This document shows, in pieces, positions 11,445 to 23,789 of a DNA stretch of 64,000 nt. Source of the stretch: Sequoia sempervirens (Eukaryota > Streptophyta > Pinopsida > Cupressales > Cupressaceae); contig VDFB02047230.1 in the NCBI GenBank assembly GCA_007258455.2, positions 152,817,797 through 152,881,796 on the forward strand, given 5' to 3'. A program made the position numbers and the translations under genes. The notes under the pieces are model-generated. The model ran no database searches and had not been told where the DNA came from. It saw only the letters and a list, made by a program, of their open reading frames with translations. The first letter of the stretch is position 1. Every line of letters starts with the position of its first letter.

Positions 11445-11955
11445 ATGCATGATCTTGGATTAGATTTTGATGTTGAAACCAAGATCACAATTGTGGGTAT
11501 AAAAGGTAACATTCTTGTTGTCATTACTAGTTCCCATGCTTCTTCTATAAAGTGTAATGAAGTACCTATTGAAAGTAAGAGGAATGAATTGCTTCACATA
11601 AGTGCTATTGAAAAAAAAAAAGATTGATACACTCATAGATAGTGGATCACAAGTGAATCTAATCTCTGAACAAGTTGTTAAGAAATTGGGATTAAAAAAA
11701 ATCCTCATCCTAAACCATATCCATTGGGTTGGGTGTATGATAATGCTCGGCTACATGTGTCAAAGCAATGTAAACTTTGATTTGCAATCACATCCAAGCT
11801 TGTAGATGAGGTAGAGTTAGATGTAATTTCGCTTGACATCTGTGGGATGGTTCTAGGCAGTCCTTACTTGTATGACAGAAAGGCCATTTTCTACAGGGAA
11901 CATAACAAGTATCATTTGTTTAAAGATGGAATTGGGGTATGTGTAGAATCATGAT
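11445..11955 (+). pseudogene. Retropepsin-like protease of G1
   Basis: After gag, 11602-11700 reads TLIDSGSQVNLISEQVVKKLG, with the aspartic protease DSGS motif and the following hydrophobic helix as in gypsy retropepsins. A frameshift near 11700 is followed by LDICGMVLGSPYLYDRKA, the typical C-terminal part, and an HLFKDG ending before 11955. The enzyme would cut the gag-pol polyprotein. Nothing recognisable as RT follows. Confidence 0.8.
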
Positions 11956-13228
11956 GGGCCAAAAAGTGTCAATATGATGGGTATGTGTAGGGTATGTGGC
12001 TGACGAATTTTTTTTACCCAAAATTGATGAAACGAAAAGGGTTTTTAAAGGAGATTCTTAGATTTCCACCAATATAAATTATGCTTTACTTTGAATTTAA
12101 TAAATATTATTCATTTTCTATTTGAATTATAGCTAAATTCTTGATTGATAGGTTGATTGAAAAAAATCTATAGCTTTCAAATAGTATCATATTTTTTAAA
12201 TCTGAAACATGAGTAACATTCTATGCTTTGCATACTATAGGATTAAAAAAATAAAAATTGAATTTCATGAAGTTTTGACCAAATTAAGGTGGCCAGACAT
12301 ACGAGTTTTTTATTATTTTTTAAAAGTTGTAATAAAAAATTTATAATTAATTTACTTGGAAAAACAAAAAAATATGCATCACATCCTGACATGAGTCCTC
12401 TACTTATATCTAAAATTTTATAAAAAAATATTATCATTTTATTGTGGTTAGGGTGGTTAGGGACACCTACTTCTTATTTTTTCCACTGAAATTTAAGTAC
12501 TACTACATTGAAATTTCAAATTTTCACCAAATAGATTTAAAAAAAACCTAGTAGTTTAGAAACTACATTCAATTTTCTGCAAATTCTATTCTTACATATT
12601 TTTGAAATAATATAGATAACTTATTGAAATTTTTATGTCAAGTTGCCTAACTCTAAATTTTTTGAATTTTTTGCCACTTAAGGGCCTTGTTTTTTCCATG
12701 ATGATCCTGCACATACCCATTGAATATATTGTAAAAGATCATCACATGAAGAATGATAGATCTGTTGTAAACACAATGCATATGAAGATGATTATAAATG
12801 CAAGTAATGCTTTAACTCTCATGTCTATAATAGCTAGTGATACTAAGAATGAAGATGATAGGGTGTCATAGACAACACAATGTGAAGATCAGTTGCAAGA
12901 ATAGTTAAGCCTTTAGCCAAAGGTGGTAAAGGGGGTTTGAATGATTCACTTTCTAACAATGTTCCTATTTAGGAGATCCAGGACATTGATACTTTTTCCT
13001 TCACATCATTTTATTCAGTACTGTTGCTTGTTATTCTACTAGTTATTTCTATGTGGATGATGGATGTGATAGTGAATATTAATGAATATGCAATTGATTG
13101 TATAAAAAATGCTATCTCACTCTTCATCTTGTTTGTGATGGGTCAAATGATACTGGGCAAGTGAGTTGACAATGCCCTCACTTAAATTCTATGTAAAAAC
13201 AAAAATTTGGTGGTCCAAAAGCATCTCA
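11956..13228 (+). other. G1 interior with no recognisable pol
   Basis: About 1.3 kb between the protease and the PPT, where RT, RNase H and integrase should be. I see only short frames (for example 12635-12871) without family motifs. The pol genes were deleted or replaced before or after insertion. Confidence 0.7.
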
Positions 13229-13239
13229 ATGGGGAGGAA
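13229..13239 (+). other. G1 polypurine tract
   Basis: ATGGGGAGGAA immediately before the 3' LTR start TGATCC, in the position of the plus-strand primer. Confidence 0.7.
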
Positions 13240-14684
13240 TGATCCACATGGATCCAGAAAACCTAAAAAATTTCATAGTCTCAAAATTCAACCAAATCAA
13301 CATCATCGAAAAGAACTCACTGACACGATCCTAACGCAACTTGAATGGGCTCAAAAGGAGTCTGTATGTAGAAGTTATGCTCAGTCAAAGGTTTGGTGAA
13401 ATAGGTGAATCAAGTGCAGATACAAGGCTAAAAAATATATCATCTCCAAATCAGGCCAAAGTAGTCTTAGATTGAAGGGCTCATCAATACAGTTCTAACA
13501 CCTTTTGAACCATGTCAAACGAAGTCCATATGAGCAAGATAGAGCTGGTCAAAGTTTCCAAAAGGGTAGGTTGACCTGTACAATCAACATTGTTGATGAG
13601 GTGGCAAGACAAGGTGACGTGGTAGATGATGGCGTGGCATAAGCAGTTGAGGGAATTTATCTTATTTAAATTAGAAATTAAGCCCAAAATATATGAGCCA
13701 AACCCTTTAAAATAAAATGCATAAATATTTTAAAAGGGCTTTAAGATTGTAAAAGGTTTATAAAAGATATTTGAAACATGAAGCCTAAATCTATAAATAT
13801 TTTAAAAGAGGAAAATATCATAAAATATAAAATCCCGAATCTTAAAGGATTTAAATGTAATTTTAAGACGATTATTAAAAGATAATCCATATCCCTATTT
13901 ACATGTTAAGATTTTTGAGAATATCCTAAGGGGTTTTTTAGGATAATTTTAAAGGTGCTTATCAAATTGAAATAATATTGTACAAGAATATTGTAAAGCC
14001 TGAAATTATAAGGGCTATTTGTTTTAACAGATGTATTATTTTTAGGGGATTTACTATTTTAATGGGAGATTGGGATAATTTGAAAATCATATGGTTTTAA
14101 ACCATATTAGGAAAAATCAAATGTATAAAAAGGGGAATAGTTTGGCCTTTTGGGGACATTGGAAATTATTGTGAAACATTGAAATTTCTCTTGGAGAGAA
14201 TAATTGTATTATTAGGAAATTATTGTGAAAGGTGGAGAATTTGAATTCTTTGAGAGAAAGATTACAAGGTGTTGATTATTACACCAAAAAATGTAAAGGG
14301 GAGAGAGACTATGAGAAATTCTTATACAGGTGGAGCTTGGATATTGTAATAAGGAATTTTCATTGTTTTGTGATATTAATAAAGTGGTCTACCTTGAGAA
14401 GCAGACCCGAAGACGTAGTCTTGATTGGATGAACTCCGTTATCAAGCTCGTGTTCCTCTCTCTCTCTTATGTCTTATTCTTCTTTTCTCTCATGTCGTTC
14501 ATTCTTTATTTGTTTTCTAATTCTAACACTTTAGTAATTAGTTAATTTCATTAAGTTATATAAACGTGATCCTAGTTTGTAATTTCAACGGTTAAACAAC
14601 ATAGTCATGCAATTATGTTGGATCGAGATTAACTATAATTTAAGTTAATTTGCAAGTTAATTGTAAACCTCTAATTACAAATCA
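13240..14684 (+). repeat. G1 3' LTR
   Basis: 1445 bp, TGATCC...ATCA, uninterrupted. It is the reference for the split 5' LTR and is followed by the CAGAG duplication at 14685-14689. Confidence 0.92.
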
Positions 14685-14689
14685 CAGAG

Positions 14690-14837
14690 ACTTGGGATTG
14701 AACTAAGCCAACCTTTATCCTATCATACAGATCCCCTAGGGGTTGTCTTTGGTTACATCTTTCAAGAAGGATATGCTCTTCATAGTTTGTCTATGAAGAA
14801 TTTATTCACTCTATTGTTGCAAGTAACATCGCCATCA
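14690..14837 (+). repeat. L1 5' LTR, right part
   Basis: Resumes the L1 5' LTR after G1 and aligns with 19885-20031 (ACTTGGGATTGAACTAAGCC start, GCCATCA end). Confidence 0.88.
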
Positions 14838-17800
14838 ACAGGAACTGGCACTAAAAGGAGGGCATATTTTTTAATTTTGTATTAGTCCTAATTTCAAGGG
14901 AGAAAGCTTGTAAAGTGAATGTGGAGAGCAAGTTGGTGTTTTAATATGGAAGTTGAGAAAATTTGAAAAAAAATTAACCAGAGATTGCATCCTTTGAGTT
15001 TGTACTCACCTTTGGTAGAGTCGCCAATTGTAGAATTCATGATACAACTGATCACAGTGAACTTGATTGTGAAATTTTTAACTAGGGTAAGTTTGGCCAT
15101 GTGTAAAGTGATTCCATTAACAAAAAAAGTCCTAACTGTTATAAGAAAGGAATTATTAATGAGAATGCATGCAACCCTAGTGGAATTGGAAATATTACAA
15201 AATCATTTGATTACATCAAGACAGTTTGATAATTGCAATTATTATAAAGAAAATCCTAACATTTTGCAAGAAAATAAGCAATAATGTCAAGATTTAGAGA
15301 CATTGCACCAAAAATGAGGAAATAGTATTGATGAGTCATCATTCTCGTTATATGTGGAAAACACAAATGAGGAAAAGGAGAGGGAAAATCAAGAGGGAGA
15401 CGTGTGTATTTTGCTCCAAGTTGAAAATTCACAAGTTAAAAAAGGAAATTTTCCTAATTTTATGCATGATACAAAGTATCAAACTTTTACTTTTTCTCTC
15501 TATGATAACAATATAAATTGTGATATATCTTGGTCTAACAAAGTACAAAGTGAAGACAAGACTGAAGACACAAAGGTTTTTGGAGGAGAAAGTCAAGAAA
15601 TGGACACATTCGTTCATGGAAATGAATAGAGTATAGAGACAAACCATGAACCAAGGGTGAAAGAAGGTAGAGTATGGTCACATCAGATGAAATGTGTGCA
15701 ATTGAACTTTAAGGAGGTAATTTTCATACATATGAGCCAAGTAATTGGTAAGTACAACTTTGAATTTATGATTATTAAATGAAAAAAATTTAGAAGAATT
15801 CATTGTTACAGTAGAGTTGTTGAATTTTTTTTAATCAATTTAAGGATAAACCTATTGTAATTCATACCAAGAAAACAATGGAAATAATCATTGAAATTAA
15901 AATAAGTTGTTTTGTTAGGGTTAGTCGCTTGTTAAATTAGAGGTTTGGTTAGTGAGGGTTAGTTTTATTTTTGTAGGGTTTGTTTTGTTTTTCTTTCTTT
16001 CTTTATTTATTTTTCTTTCCTTTTTGTTTGGCCTCTGTTTTAAATTTTTTTGCTTAACTTATCTTACACATGAGAGTTAATCCAAACATTTGTAAAATTA
16101 TGCTATGAAATGAAAATGATAAAACCATGCATAGTAAATACACACTTTAAGATGTACTAAAAATCTATATATAGATATATATTTGTGTGTGTGTATCACA
16201 TATATACATAAGTATCAAAATTATTGCTTCAAAATATCAAAAAAGTTAAAAAAGAAGTAAGTTGAGCTACAAGTAGTAGTAGTCATTCAGTCAATATGGG
16301 ATGCCTCATCTATCAGGGTCAAATACCCTATGTAGGAAAATTCCCGGTGAACTTCAAAGTCATGAATATGGAGGTTAGTGAGGAAAGCTCAGAGTGGAAC
16401 TACTTCCCCGTGTTCTAAGAACCAAGGAATATCATCCATGGAAGGGATTCTGATGGTTGGGTGTGTAACAAACAAAATAGTATCGAGATTCTCCAAATAT
16501 TTAGGCCTTACTATCAAATTTGCAGTCGAGTGAACATCTTCTACAAGAAGCCCAATATCCAGAAGTGATGCTACAAAATGAGAAGCCACGTCAGAGTAAA
16601 AGTGGAAGTAGCAGTTGGATTCTACATACTTTTCCCCAAGAACTAAGCACAAATTTGGTACACTGAAACTGGAAGTTTGAATGAAGAAAACATTTTCAAG
16701 CCTTTAAGGTGTGATACTTCCCAAGAAAACATTTTGATGGCGAGAGCAAGAGAAGAAAATTGGAGTATCCATAACCTAGAAGAAAGCAAGAACTACTAGA
16801 GCAAGAAATGTAGAATAACAAGAAATCTAAGCAAAAGAGTGAAGAATTCAAGAAGAAGTGTTGAATTTATAGAATGTTGTGAGGAAGTTGTAGTACATAG
16901 TTGCCTCAAGTGAATTCATGGAAATTGTAAGCAAGGTGGAAACTGGATAATTATCTTCAGAGAAAAATGTTAAATCAAATTAATTCTTTACATAAAGTTG
17001 GTGATAAATTATAAATTGCTTCAAATTTGAGTAGTATGAAGATTGTGAATCAAGCAAGTTGAAGATTTCAAAATTAATAGTGGTCATTTCATATATTTTT
17101 CTTAAGCCGTATTAATTATGGAGGTGCTTATGTGTGTTGAGTAGAAAGGAAACTGAAGCCAGTAAGGTAGCACACGTCATCACTAGGTAATTGGAAGAAG
17201 TAATACGTGCGAAATAAGGCATGCAAGTTTTATGCAGAATAATGTGATTGTGTTTCAATGTCATCATGACATTCCCGATTCATTAATGTGGTGTAGTGTC
17301 ATCAAATCAGAAGTGTTATCCGAGTATTTAGCGGTTACCATAGAATTTTAATCAGAAGGGTGGTGACTAATGGTTCTAGATTTAGATTTAAATTTGGTGA
17401 TTAAATTGTTTGTTGCTAAATTTTAATTTATGCATATTTTCAAACATATAGCGAGTTGCAGTTAGCTAGGATTTGGCATAAAGTGGTAAAATTTAGCCAA
17501 AAATATGTACCAGTAGGGAATTATTAAATGATTTTTTTTGAAATGGTGAATTGATGAAGGGATTTGCATTGAATGAAAAATCAAAAGGTAACCTTCACTA
17601 CCATTGTAATTCCTAACCTATTAGCAGGATTCATTGCCTGCAAGTTGAAAATGAGCTATTATTGAAATATCAAAAGAGAAAAATGAGCTATCATTGTAGT
17701 ATCTATAACATAAAATAAATAATAAATAATAAAAAATAAAAAAATAAACTCTTTAGGCTATCCAAATATCTTTGTCAGGGCTATAGATGTCTGGTTGGTA

Positions 17801-18128
17801 GTAAAGCTATGTTTGGGGAGAATTATGGAGATAACCTTTTCGAGGCTATGGATGCTTGATTGTTAGCAAGGCTCTATTCCTGGTTGGATTTGGAGGATTA
17901 CCATATTATATAGTTGAATGTCAATGAGCTAATTCTTGTCATTGAATTTTGAAAATTGGAACTAATCAGATCACACACAGATGTTTCTAGTGGAGTTTTA
18001 CTTTTCATTCCAAAATTGAGGTAAAGGTAAAAGTTATTGTTTTAAAACATGCATAAATTATAATTTACGACTAGTGACTTAATTTCAATTTTTTGTTTAA
18101 ATTTGGTTTTATTGGTTGCAAGTTGTTG
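14838..18128 (+). other. L1 internal region, no pol
   Basis: About 3.3 kb. On plus, 14985-15284 and 15354-15629 are open. The second is acidic and Asn/Glu-rich with no motif I recognise, so possibly a gag-like remnant. A TTTCTT/TTTA low-complexity stretch lies near 15990-16030, a TA/GT microsatellite at about 16165-16210 and an AATAA-rich tract at 17705-17750. A minus-strand ORF at 16389-16652 is listed separately. No RT, RNase H, integrase or protease signature is visible on either strand. Confidence 0.65.
16389..16652 (-). CDS. Unrecognised antisense ORF in L1
   Basis: 87 codons on the strand opposite to L1 transcription. The frame can be extended upstream to about 16770 if one TAA is read through. 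The protein is compact and mixed in composition (LCLVLGEKYVESNCYF, ASLLDIGLLVEDVHS, TILFVTHPTIRIP), unlike the low-complexity frames around it, so it may once have been selected. I cannot place it in a family. Tat-lineage gypsy elements such as Grande and Retand are known to carry antisense ORFs near the 3' side, so a similar origin is possible. That is inference only. Confidence 0.35.
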   Translation of the reverse strand: MCLVLGEKYVESNCYFHFYSDVASHFVASLLDIGLLVEDVHSTANLIVRPKYLENLDTILFVTHPTIRIPSMDDIPWFLEHGEVVPL

Positions 18129-20031
18129 TGTGGTATCACAACACACCCCAAGACTATAAGACTTGTAAACCCAAGTGAAAATTTAACTCTTATGGTAGGA
18201 GCTAGCAAGTTGAAAAGATCATCAAAAGTAAAGAGCAAAGAGAAATCTTTAATACAAAAGTACTTCATAATGTAGTGTTCCAGGTACCGGATACCAAGAA
18301 CTGGGAATGTTTGAAAAGGCGAAAAAGGTAACACAAATGTAAGTAGAATGTTTCGGTCTAGTAAGTTGAGGTTTGGTAAAATGGAAGTTCTGGTAAAATT
18401 GAAGTCCAGGGAAAACTTATGGGTAAAGATGAATATCAGGTACCAGGTATTGGGTAGCGATGTAAAATGAAGTTTTAAAATCTTGTAGTTATCTAATGAG
18501 TCTAATAGTCTGGTAGTCTGGTATATAGAAGATAATCATGCAAGAATTTATGATATTCTTGAAAGCATGTTATTTATGAAAAATTTATGTGATAAAATTT
18601 GAATAATGGTTTTATTTACATGAGATATTTATAAATGTTTTCTTTAAAAGGGATTTGATGAGTGGAATTTGTGATTGCAGGAGATGCAAAGTTCAGGTAT
18701 GGACAGTCAGGCAAATTTGAGTCATGGATAAAATTATATCCATATTGGGTTGTGTACTCTGGGAGGTTATAAGGAAGAAGGATTTGAGTCCACGAGAATG
18801 TTGGAGATCCCAGTATTGTACCTATGGTGGAGACAAATTCCAATCTTCAGGGAAGCCCATTCCCAAGAGTAGCAAACTCGAAGTAAAATAGAGTGTGGGA
18901 ATAGGATGATAAAGTAATCATTATGAATATATGGGAAAGTTCCTACATACTATTCTAATTCAAGATATTTTCCTAGCAAAAATAAAGGATTAAAGCTCAA
19001 AGTGCTTCAACATGTAATCATAGTTCACCTTCGTTGACTTCAATTACAATTCTCTTACTAGTCACTTCATTCCATGTGTGTTGATGTGATTCATCCCTTG
19101 GATTTCCTCTCATGTATTTGTCTTATCCTATCTATACCTTCTATAAAAGGCCAAAGGATCTTTCTTTTTAAGTTAAGTTCAGAATTTGTGGATTCCAAAA
19201 GAGCCAAAACTTCTCTAAGTTGTTTTCTTTTTCCCTATTTTTTGAATCATTCCAATCTAAAAATTTGTATGCACGTAGATATTAATTAATATTGAATCCA
19301 ATTTGATAGCTACCTATCTCATGAATGTTTGTAGTTGGTTTTGTTAGTTCAATTGAACAAGACTATTGTTGCACCATTTAAGGGTGCATGCAAAACCTAC
19401 TCAGTGTCCAAACTAAAACCCCTCTCTTTGAAAGCTCACATCATTTTATATGTAGTCGTGAATAATTCTGGTGAAGTATAAAGCAGTTAGCTTCGATTTG
19501 GTTAATTCTTTGGGGTATGCGTGGAGAATAACCAAGAGAAATTTTAATTTTTAGTATTATTTTATGTTTTCTTTTAGAATAGATGTTTAAATTCTATAAA
19601 ATGTTTCAAAAAATAGATGAATGAATGGAAATTTATTGAAAATATTTCGCTTCATATGAAATTGTTGAATGCTTAGAGCTAAATCTAATTAAGTGAGAAA
19701 ATTTGTTGATATTCATGAAATATTATTTCAAATCTTTTGATTTCATGATATTATTTTGTGATCTAACTAAAATTCAATGTCTAATACATATAATTTCAAA
19801 CAACCATAGTCCCTTTGATATTAACAACAATATCACATCATACCCTAAAGTGAACCTAGTACTATCAAGACCTAACTTCCAGAGACTTGGGATTGAACTA
19901 AGCCAACCTTTATCCTATCATACAGATCCCATTGGGTTGTCTTTGGTTACATCTTTATGGAAGGGTGGGCTCTTTGCAGTTTGTTTGTGAATAATTTATT
20001 CACTCTATTACTGTGAGTAACATCGCCATCA
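18129..20031 (+). repeat. L1 3' LTR
   Basis: 1903 bp, TGTGGT...ATCA. It is intact and preserves the pre-insertion site of G1 at 19880-19884. Its TATAAAAGG is at 19142-19150. It is followed by the ATTG target copy at 20032-20035. Confidence 0.88.
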
Positions 20032-20035
20032 ATTG

Positions 20036-21240
20036 TACCATTGCACTCAACAATGCATGCATCAAGCTTATACAATGTCCCATATTTGAAACATCTAGTA
20101 ATCACCATAGAACATCTAACCATTTTGCATTTTGCATCAAAAAATACTACTAGCACACCCACATTTATTAGTTTTCTCATAGATAAAAAAATTTGTGCTA
20201 ATCCAGGGATATACAACACACCATTATTCATTTTTATACTACCATCGAGAAACTTGATTTTAAATTTACCATGGCCAACAATGTCTAAATGAGAATCATC
20301 ACCCAAGTACACCTTACCTCCATCAAATTCTTCATATTCACAAAATCAATCTCTATTAAATGTCATATGAAAAGATGCACCTGAGTCAATTAACCATACA
20401 TCATTACCTACACCATCTTCCTTCTCGGACAAAAAAATAGAATCAATTTTCTTCTTTTTCTTCTTCTTTTCTTCTTTGCAGCCCTTACGAACATGCCTAG
20501 GCTTACCCCAGTTCCAACAAATAACTTTGGACTTTCCAGGAGACTTAGATCTCCCCATGGACCAGGATTTTCCATGCTTCTCATCCTTCTTTCCTTTTTC
20601 CTTAGGTATTCCATGAACATTCAAGGACTCCTTGGAATTGATTTATACCTTCCTCCTCATCTCTTCAGAAAGCAAAGAACCCACCACATCTTCAATCTTC
20701 AATATAACATAAGTTCTCCCAATAGCCATAACAAGATAATCCCACATATTAGGCAAAGAACAAAGAAAGATTTGACATTTCTCTTCCTCATCCATTTTGA
20801 TGCCAATTGATGCCAACTGAGCCACCAACATACTAAATGCTTCCAGGTGGTGTGTAATCCATCCACCTTCTTCCATTCTAAAGGAATATAATTTCTTCCT
20901 CAAAAAAATTTTGTTCACTAAATATTTGGCTTGATACATCTCACCAAGCTTCTTCCATAGTTTTTGTGCAGAGGCTCTTCATGGACATTGATTAAAATAG
21001 AGTATGTCAGGTATAATCTAATTAGACCCTTGGCTTTACAGTCAATAACATCATATTGAGCATCCTAAGTAGGATCTGTAGGCTTTGAAACATTTTCATC
21101 AACAACATCCAACAGATCTTGATCTATCAACAGATCCTCCATCTTCAACTTCCACATTTTAAAATTATTTCTAGAAAATTTATCCACCTCTATTCTCTCT
21201 GATGAACTTTCTATTTGAAAATTCCTACAACAAGATCACA
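20036..21240 (-). pseudogene. Copia gag and protease (C1)
   Basis: Read from the right on the minus strand: a UBN2-type gag start near 21220 (KFSRNNFKMWKLKMEDLL), the gag core at 20643-20939 (YQAKYLVNKIFLRKKLYS and an LxSLPxxWD-type segment), then 20346-20624 with a Lys-rich linker. The zinc knuckle CWNWGKPRHVRKGC is damaged, because its second Cys is Trp. The protease site VWLIDSGASFHMT (about 20350-20400) keeps the catalytic Asp. 20036-20312 continues the protease (YIPGLAQIFLSMRKLI). A frame break near 20340 joins the two parts. L1 interrupts the frame at 20035/4916, where the integrase half begins. Confidence 0.85.
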
Positions 21241-21324
21241 AAGTGTCTTCTACACAAGCTACCACTCAAATCTGGATTAGCTCAAAAACCCCAACAACCC
21301 ACAACTGAAACCATAGGTGATCAA

Positions 21325-21336
21325 GCTCTGATACCA
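21325..21336 (-). other. C1 primer-binding site
   Basis: On minus, TGGTATCAGAGC, two bases inside the 5' LTR edge. It matches initiator tRNA-Met. Confidence 0.88.
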
Positions 21337-21338
21337 CT

Positions 21339-21905
21339 TGTAAGGAAGCTAAGGTAGAAAAAAAATTTCCTACAGTAATCTTGAGAGGAGAATAATACAA
21401 ACTTCTATAGATCCTTAACAGTTAAAGAAACTTAAACATAAATAAACACAAATATCATGCATACCACAACACAATGATTTACATGGGGAAAACCCTTTCT
21501 GGAGAAAAATCCCACACTCCAAAATACGCCCAATATTATTCAGAAATCAAAATATTACACTATAATTGTGGAGCAAGCTTCTCACAGGAGAATCACAACC
21601 AGAGATTAAGAGACACCATGACCAATATCAGACTCTCATAATACACCCATGTCTACATACATCCCACCCACTTATAACAAGATTTTTTGAACCTTCTAGA
21701 ATTAGGGTTTCACAAGGTTGTTTTTCATTTAATGTGTCAATGAGAAAAAACCTTGACATGTCAACAAAAAAAAATTGAGGCGATGCCCTGAACCCCACAT
21801 CCTACTATGAGTGTATAGTATTTGCATAATTAGTCACCACATACCAACATACATCCTATCAATAAATCACATATAATTAAAAGTTTGAGACATGTTTTCC
21901 CAACA
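21339..21905 (-). repeat. C1 5' LTR
   Basis: On minus it starts TGTTGGGAAAACATG and ends CTTCCTTACA next to the primer site, about 567 bp. The 3' LTR is not in the window, so the outer edge rests on the TG...CA rule and the typical Copia start. Confidence 0.75.
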
Positions 21906-23700
21906 AAATTTAAGTATTTCAAAAGGATTCCTTGATGTTGAATTGATTTATGAAAAATACTCTTACACTTTCAAGCAGAGTTCCCATTGAGTGGACCCCT
22001 TTTCTTTTGAAGGGTTCTCAAGGAACCCCTTTGAAATCTCTCCCTTCAATTGTTGAAGGTCTACATGATTGTCTACTTCCTTGCCTACATGGATTTTTGT
22101 TTTGTAACATGTTTTGTCTACAGATTAACATATTTATTTGTAGGTGTGCCTATGCAGCTACTTTCCAATCCGACTCTACAGAATCCCTAACATCGGGCTT
22201 CCTGTACAAGAAAGAGTACTAGGGGGTGCTTTCTTTCCAGGTCTGAGGACCTATGAAGCACTTAAACATCCTATGTGATTTATCCATTGTTGGTATGTAG
22301 GCATCTGGTGCCCTTTCTTCAAACCTCCTCAAGAGAGAGTACTTGTGGAGCCATTTTCCTACCCTATGCTTTCAAGTACACAAGATTGTAGTCTACTTCC
22401 TTGATGGTTCAAGTATGTTTTCTTGAAACTTTTTTAACCTACTTTATTGAACATTCACTGAAATTCATGTTCACTAAAGTGTGACAAAATGTATAGGAGT
22501 GAATTTGTACCCCCTTGCAAATTTCCCTTTTACATCCTCCACCTTAGAAAAATAAAATTTAACCATGTAATTCTACGTATTCATTCCATACTCCACCCAC
22601 TTGGCACTTGTATTTAGTTTTAGTGGGGGAATTTTTGTTGGGGACACGTGCACAACTCGTGGATGTTTGTGTGATGCACTACCATCCTAATAGGATTCTT
22701 TCCTATGGAATCTACAAAGGTGTTACAGTCTCCATTGGCGATGAAACATAATGCCCCTGTGCCTTCCTGCCAACCTTTGAATAGATCTTCTCCTCTCAAT
22801 TCATCCTAAAATTTCTATCTTTCACATTCTTCACATCCTCTACACACTAATTTGAACTTACTTCACATTCTTGGTATTCTTACTCCACATTCTTGCAATG
22901 TAAAGCTACTAGTTGCACTATCAACTCTTTCAACAATCACAACATTCTTTGCATCTACCATAGAAGCTGCAACTTGGTGTCTTGAGAGACTACTTTTGGC
23001 ATCGCTATGGCTACGTTGAATTTTCCATTGTTGTAGACTTGTATTCCTCTCTAATTGGTCTTGATTTCCTTTGGCCGAGGGTGGTATCATTCACTTACTA
23101 TTACATTGTTGTTGGATTTGAATAGCATAGTGTTTATCATAGTGTTTGGTTGATTTCCTTTCTAGCATAGTTTCTTCATTGTATTTCTACTCCTTTATGT
23201 ATCTGCCTATCCGTGGAGTTGGAAACACCAAAATGGGGGTTTGACTATGACAAGTCTTGAAAAAGCTGCAAAATTTTTCCTTGCTCTTTTGTGTGTAGGT
23301 ACTCATTTATGTGGAGCTTGCTAGTGAACTGGACTCTTCATGAGTTGCATTCTCTTTTTTCTTGTTCTTATCATTGTCATAGTATTTCTCTAGTTATTTT
23401 AGTTATTTTATTATTTCATGTTTTTATCATCACTTTATACCTCAACCGCTAAGTTGTTAGTAGGTTTTAGTACATTTGATTGTTCTTTGTCACTATCTAT
23501 CCATACAGATGCCAATACACCTCTGAGATTCCAACATGTCATTTTGTCATCCCTAATCTGTGTTGATTTTCTCTGGCAGAGAGTTGTCTAAATTATAGTT
23601 TGGGATCTAGAAACCTACTTGTTTATCCCAACCAAAACTCTCAAATTAGTAGAGTGATAGAAGCATTGAGAGTGCTCTTCATTCTCTATCCCTAGCATGA
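21906..23700. other. Unassigned degenerate sequence
   Basis: I see no family motif. Plus ORF 21950-22222 and minus ORF 22863-23090 are short and unrecognised. A GTGGGGGAATTTT tract followed by TGTTGGGG near 22625-22645 looks like a purine tract next to an LTR start on plus, but no partner LTR is visible. It lies downstream of the G2 integrase on minus and could be the decayed 3' part of G2. Confidence 0.4.
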
Positions 23701-23789
23701 AACACTTGTCCAACTTGAGGTAGATCTACAAAGCCTTCTGCTCTTGACTCTCCATGACCTAGAGCCTTGGTGTGGTTGGTCCCCTTCCT

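Larger units (their letters stand above)
6688..14684 (+). mobile_element. G1: Ty3/gypsy element lacking RT and integrase
   Basis: LTRs begin TGATCC and end ATCA (6688-10245, interrupted by the LINE copy, and 13240-14684). A primer site matching initiator tRNA-Met (TGGTATCAGAGC) lies at 10249-10260 and a purine tract at 13229-13239. Five-base duplications CAGAG flank it at 6683-6687 and 14685-14689. The matching position in the L1 3' LTR (19880-19884) has a single CAGAG and no insertion, so an empty site is preserved. The interior holds gag and protease but no RT, RNase H or integrase. Confidence 0.92.
4920..20031 (+). mobile_element. L1: large-LTR element without pol (LARD-like), with nested insertions
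   Basis: Two direct repeats of about 1.9 kb bound the element: 4920-6687 plus 14690-14837 on the left, and 18129-20031 on the right. They begin TGTGGT and end ATCA. The inner region (14838-18128, about 3.3 kb) shows no protease, RT, RNase H or integrase motif. A TATAAAAGGC box in both LTRs (5939 and 19142) places transcription on the plus strand. ACTGGCACTAAAAGG follows the 5' LTR closely, but I cannot match it to a tRNA. Large LTRs with a non-coding middle fit the LARD class, which depends on other elements for proteins. It sits in the C1 polyprotein and is itself interrupted by G1. Confidence 0.8.

Noticed and set aside
22625..22660. PPT plus LTR start of another plus-strand element
   Set aside because: Only one edge is visible, with no partner LTR or primer site; kept as a note in the unassigned region.
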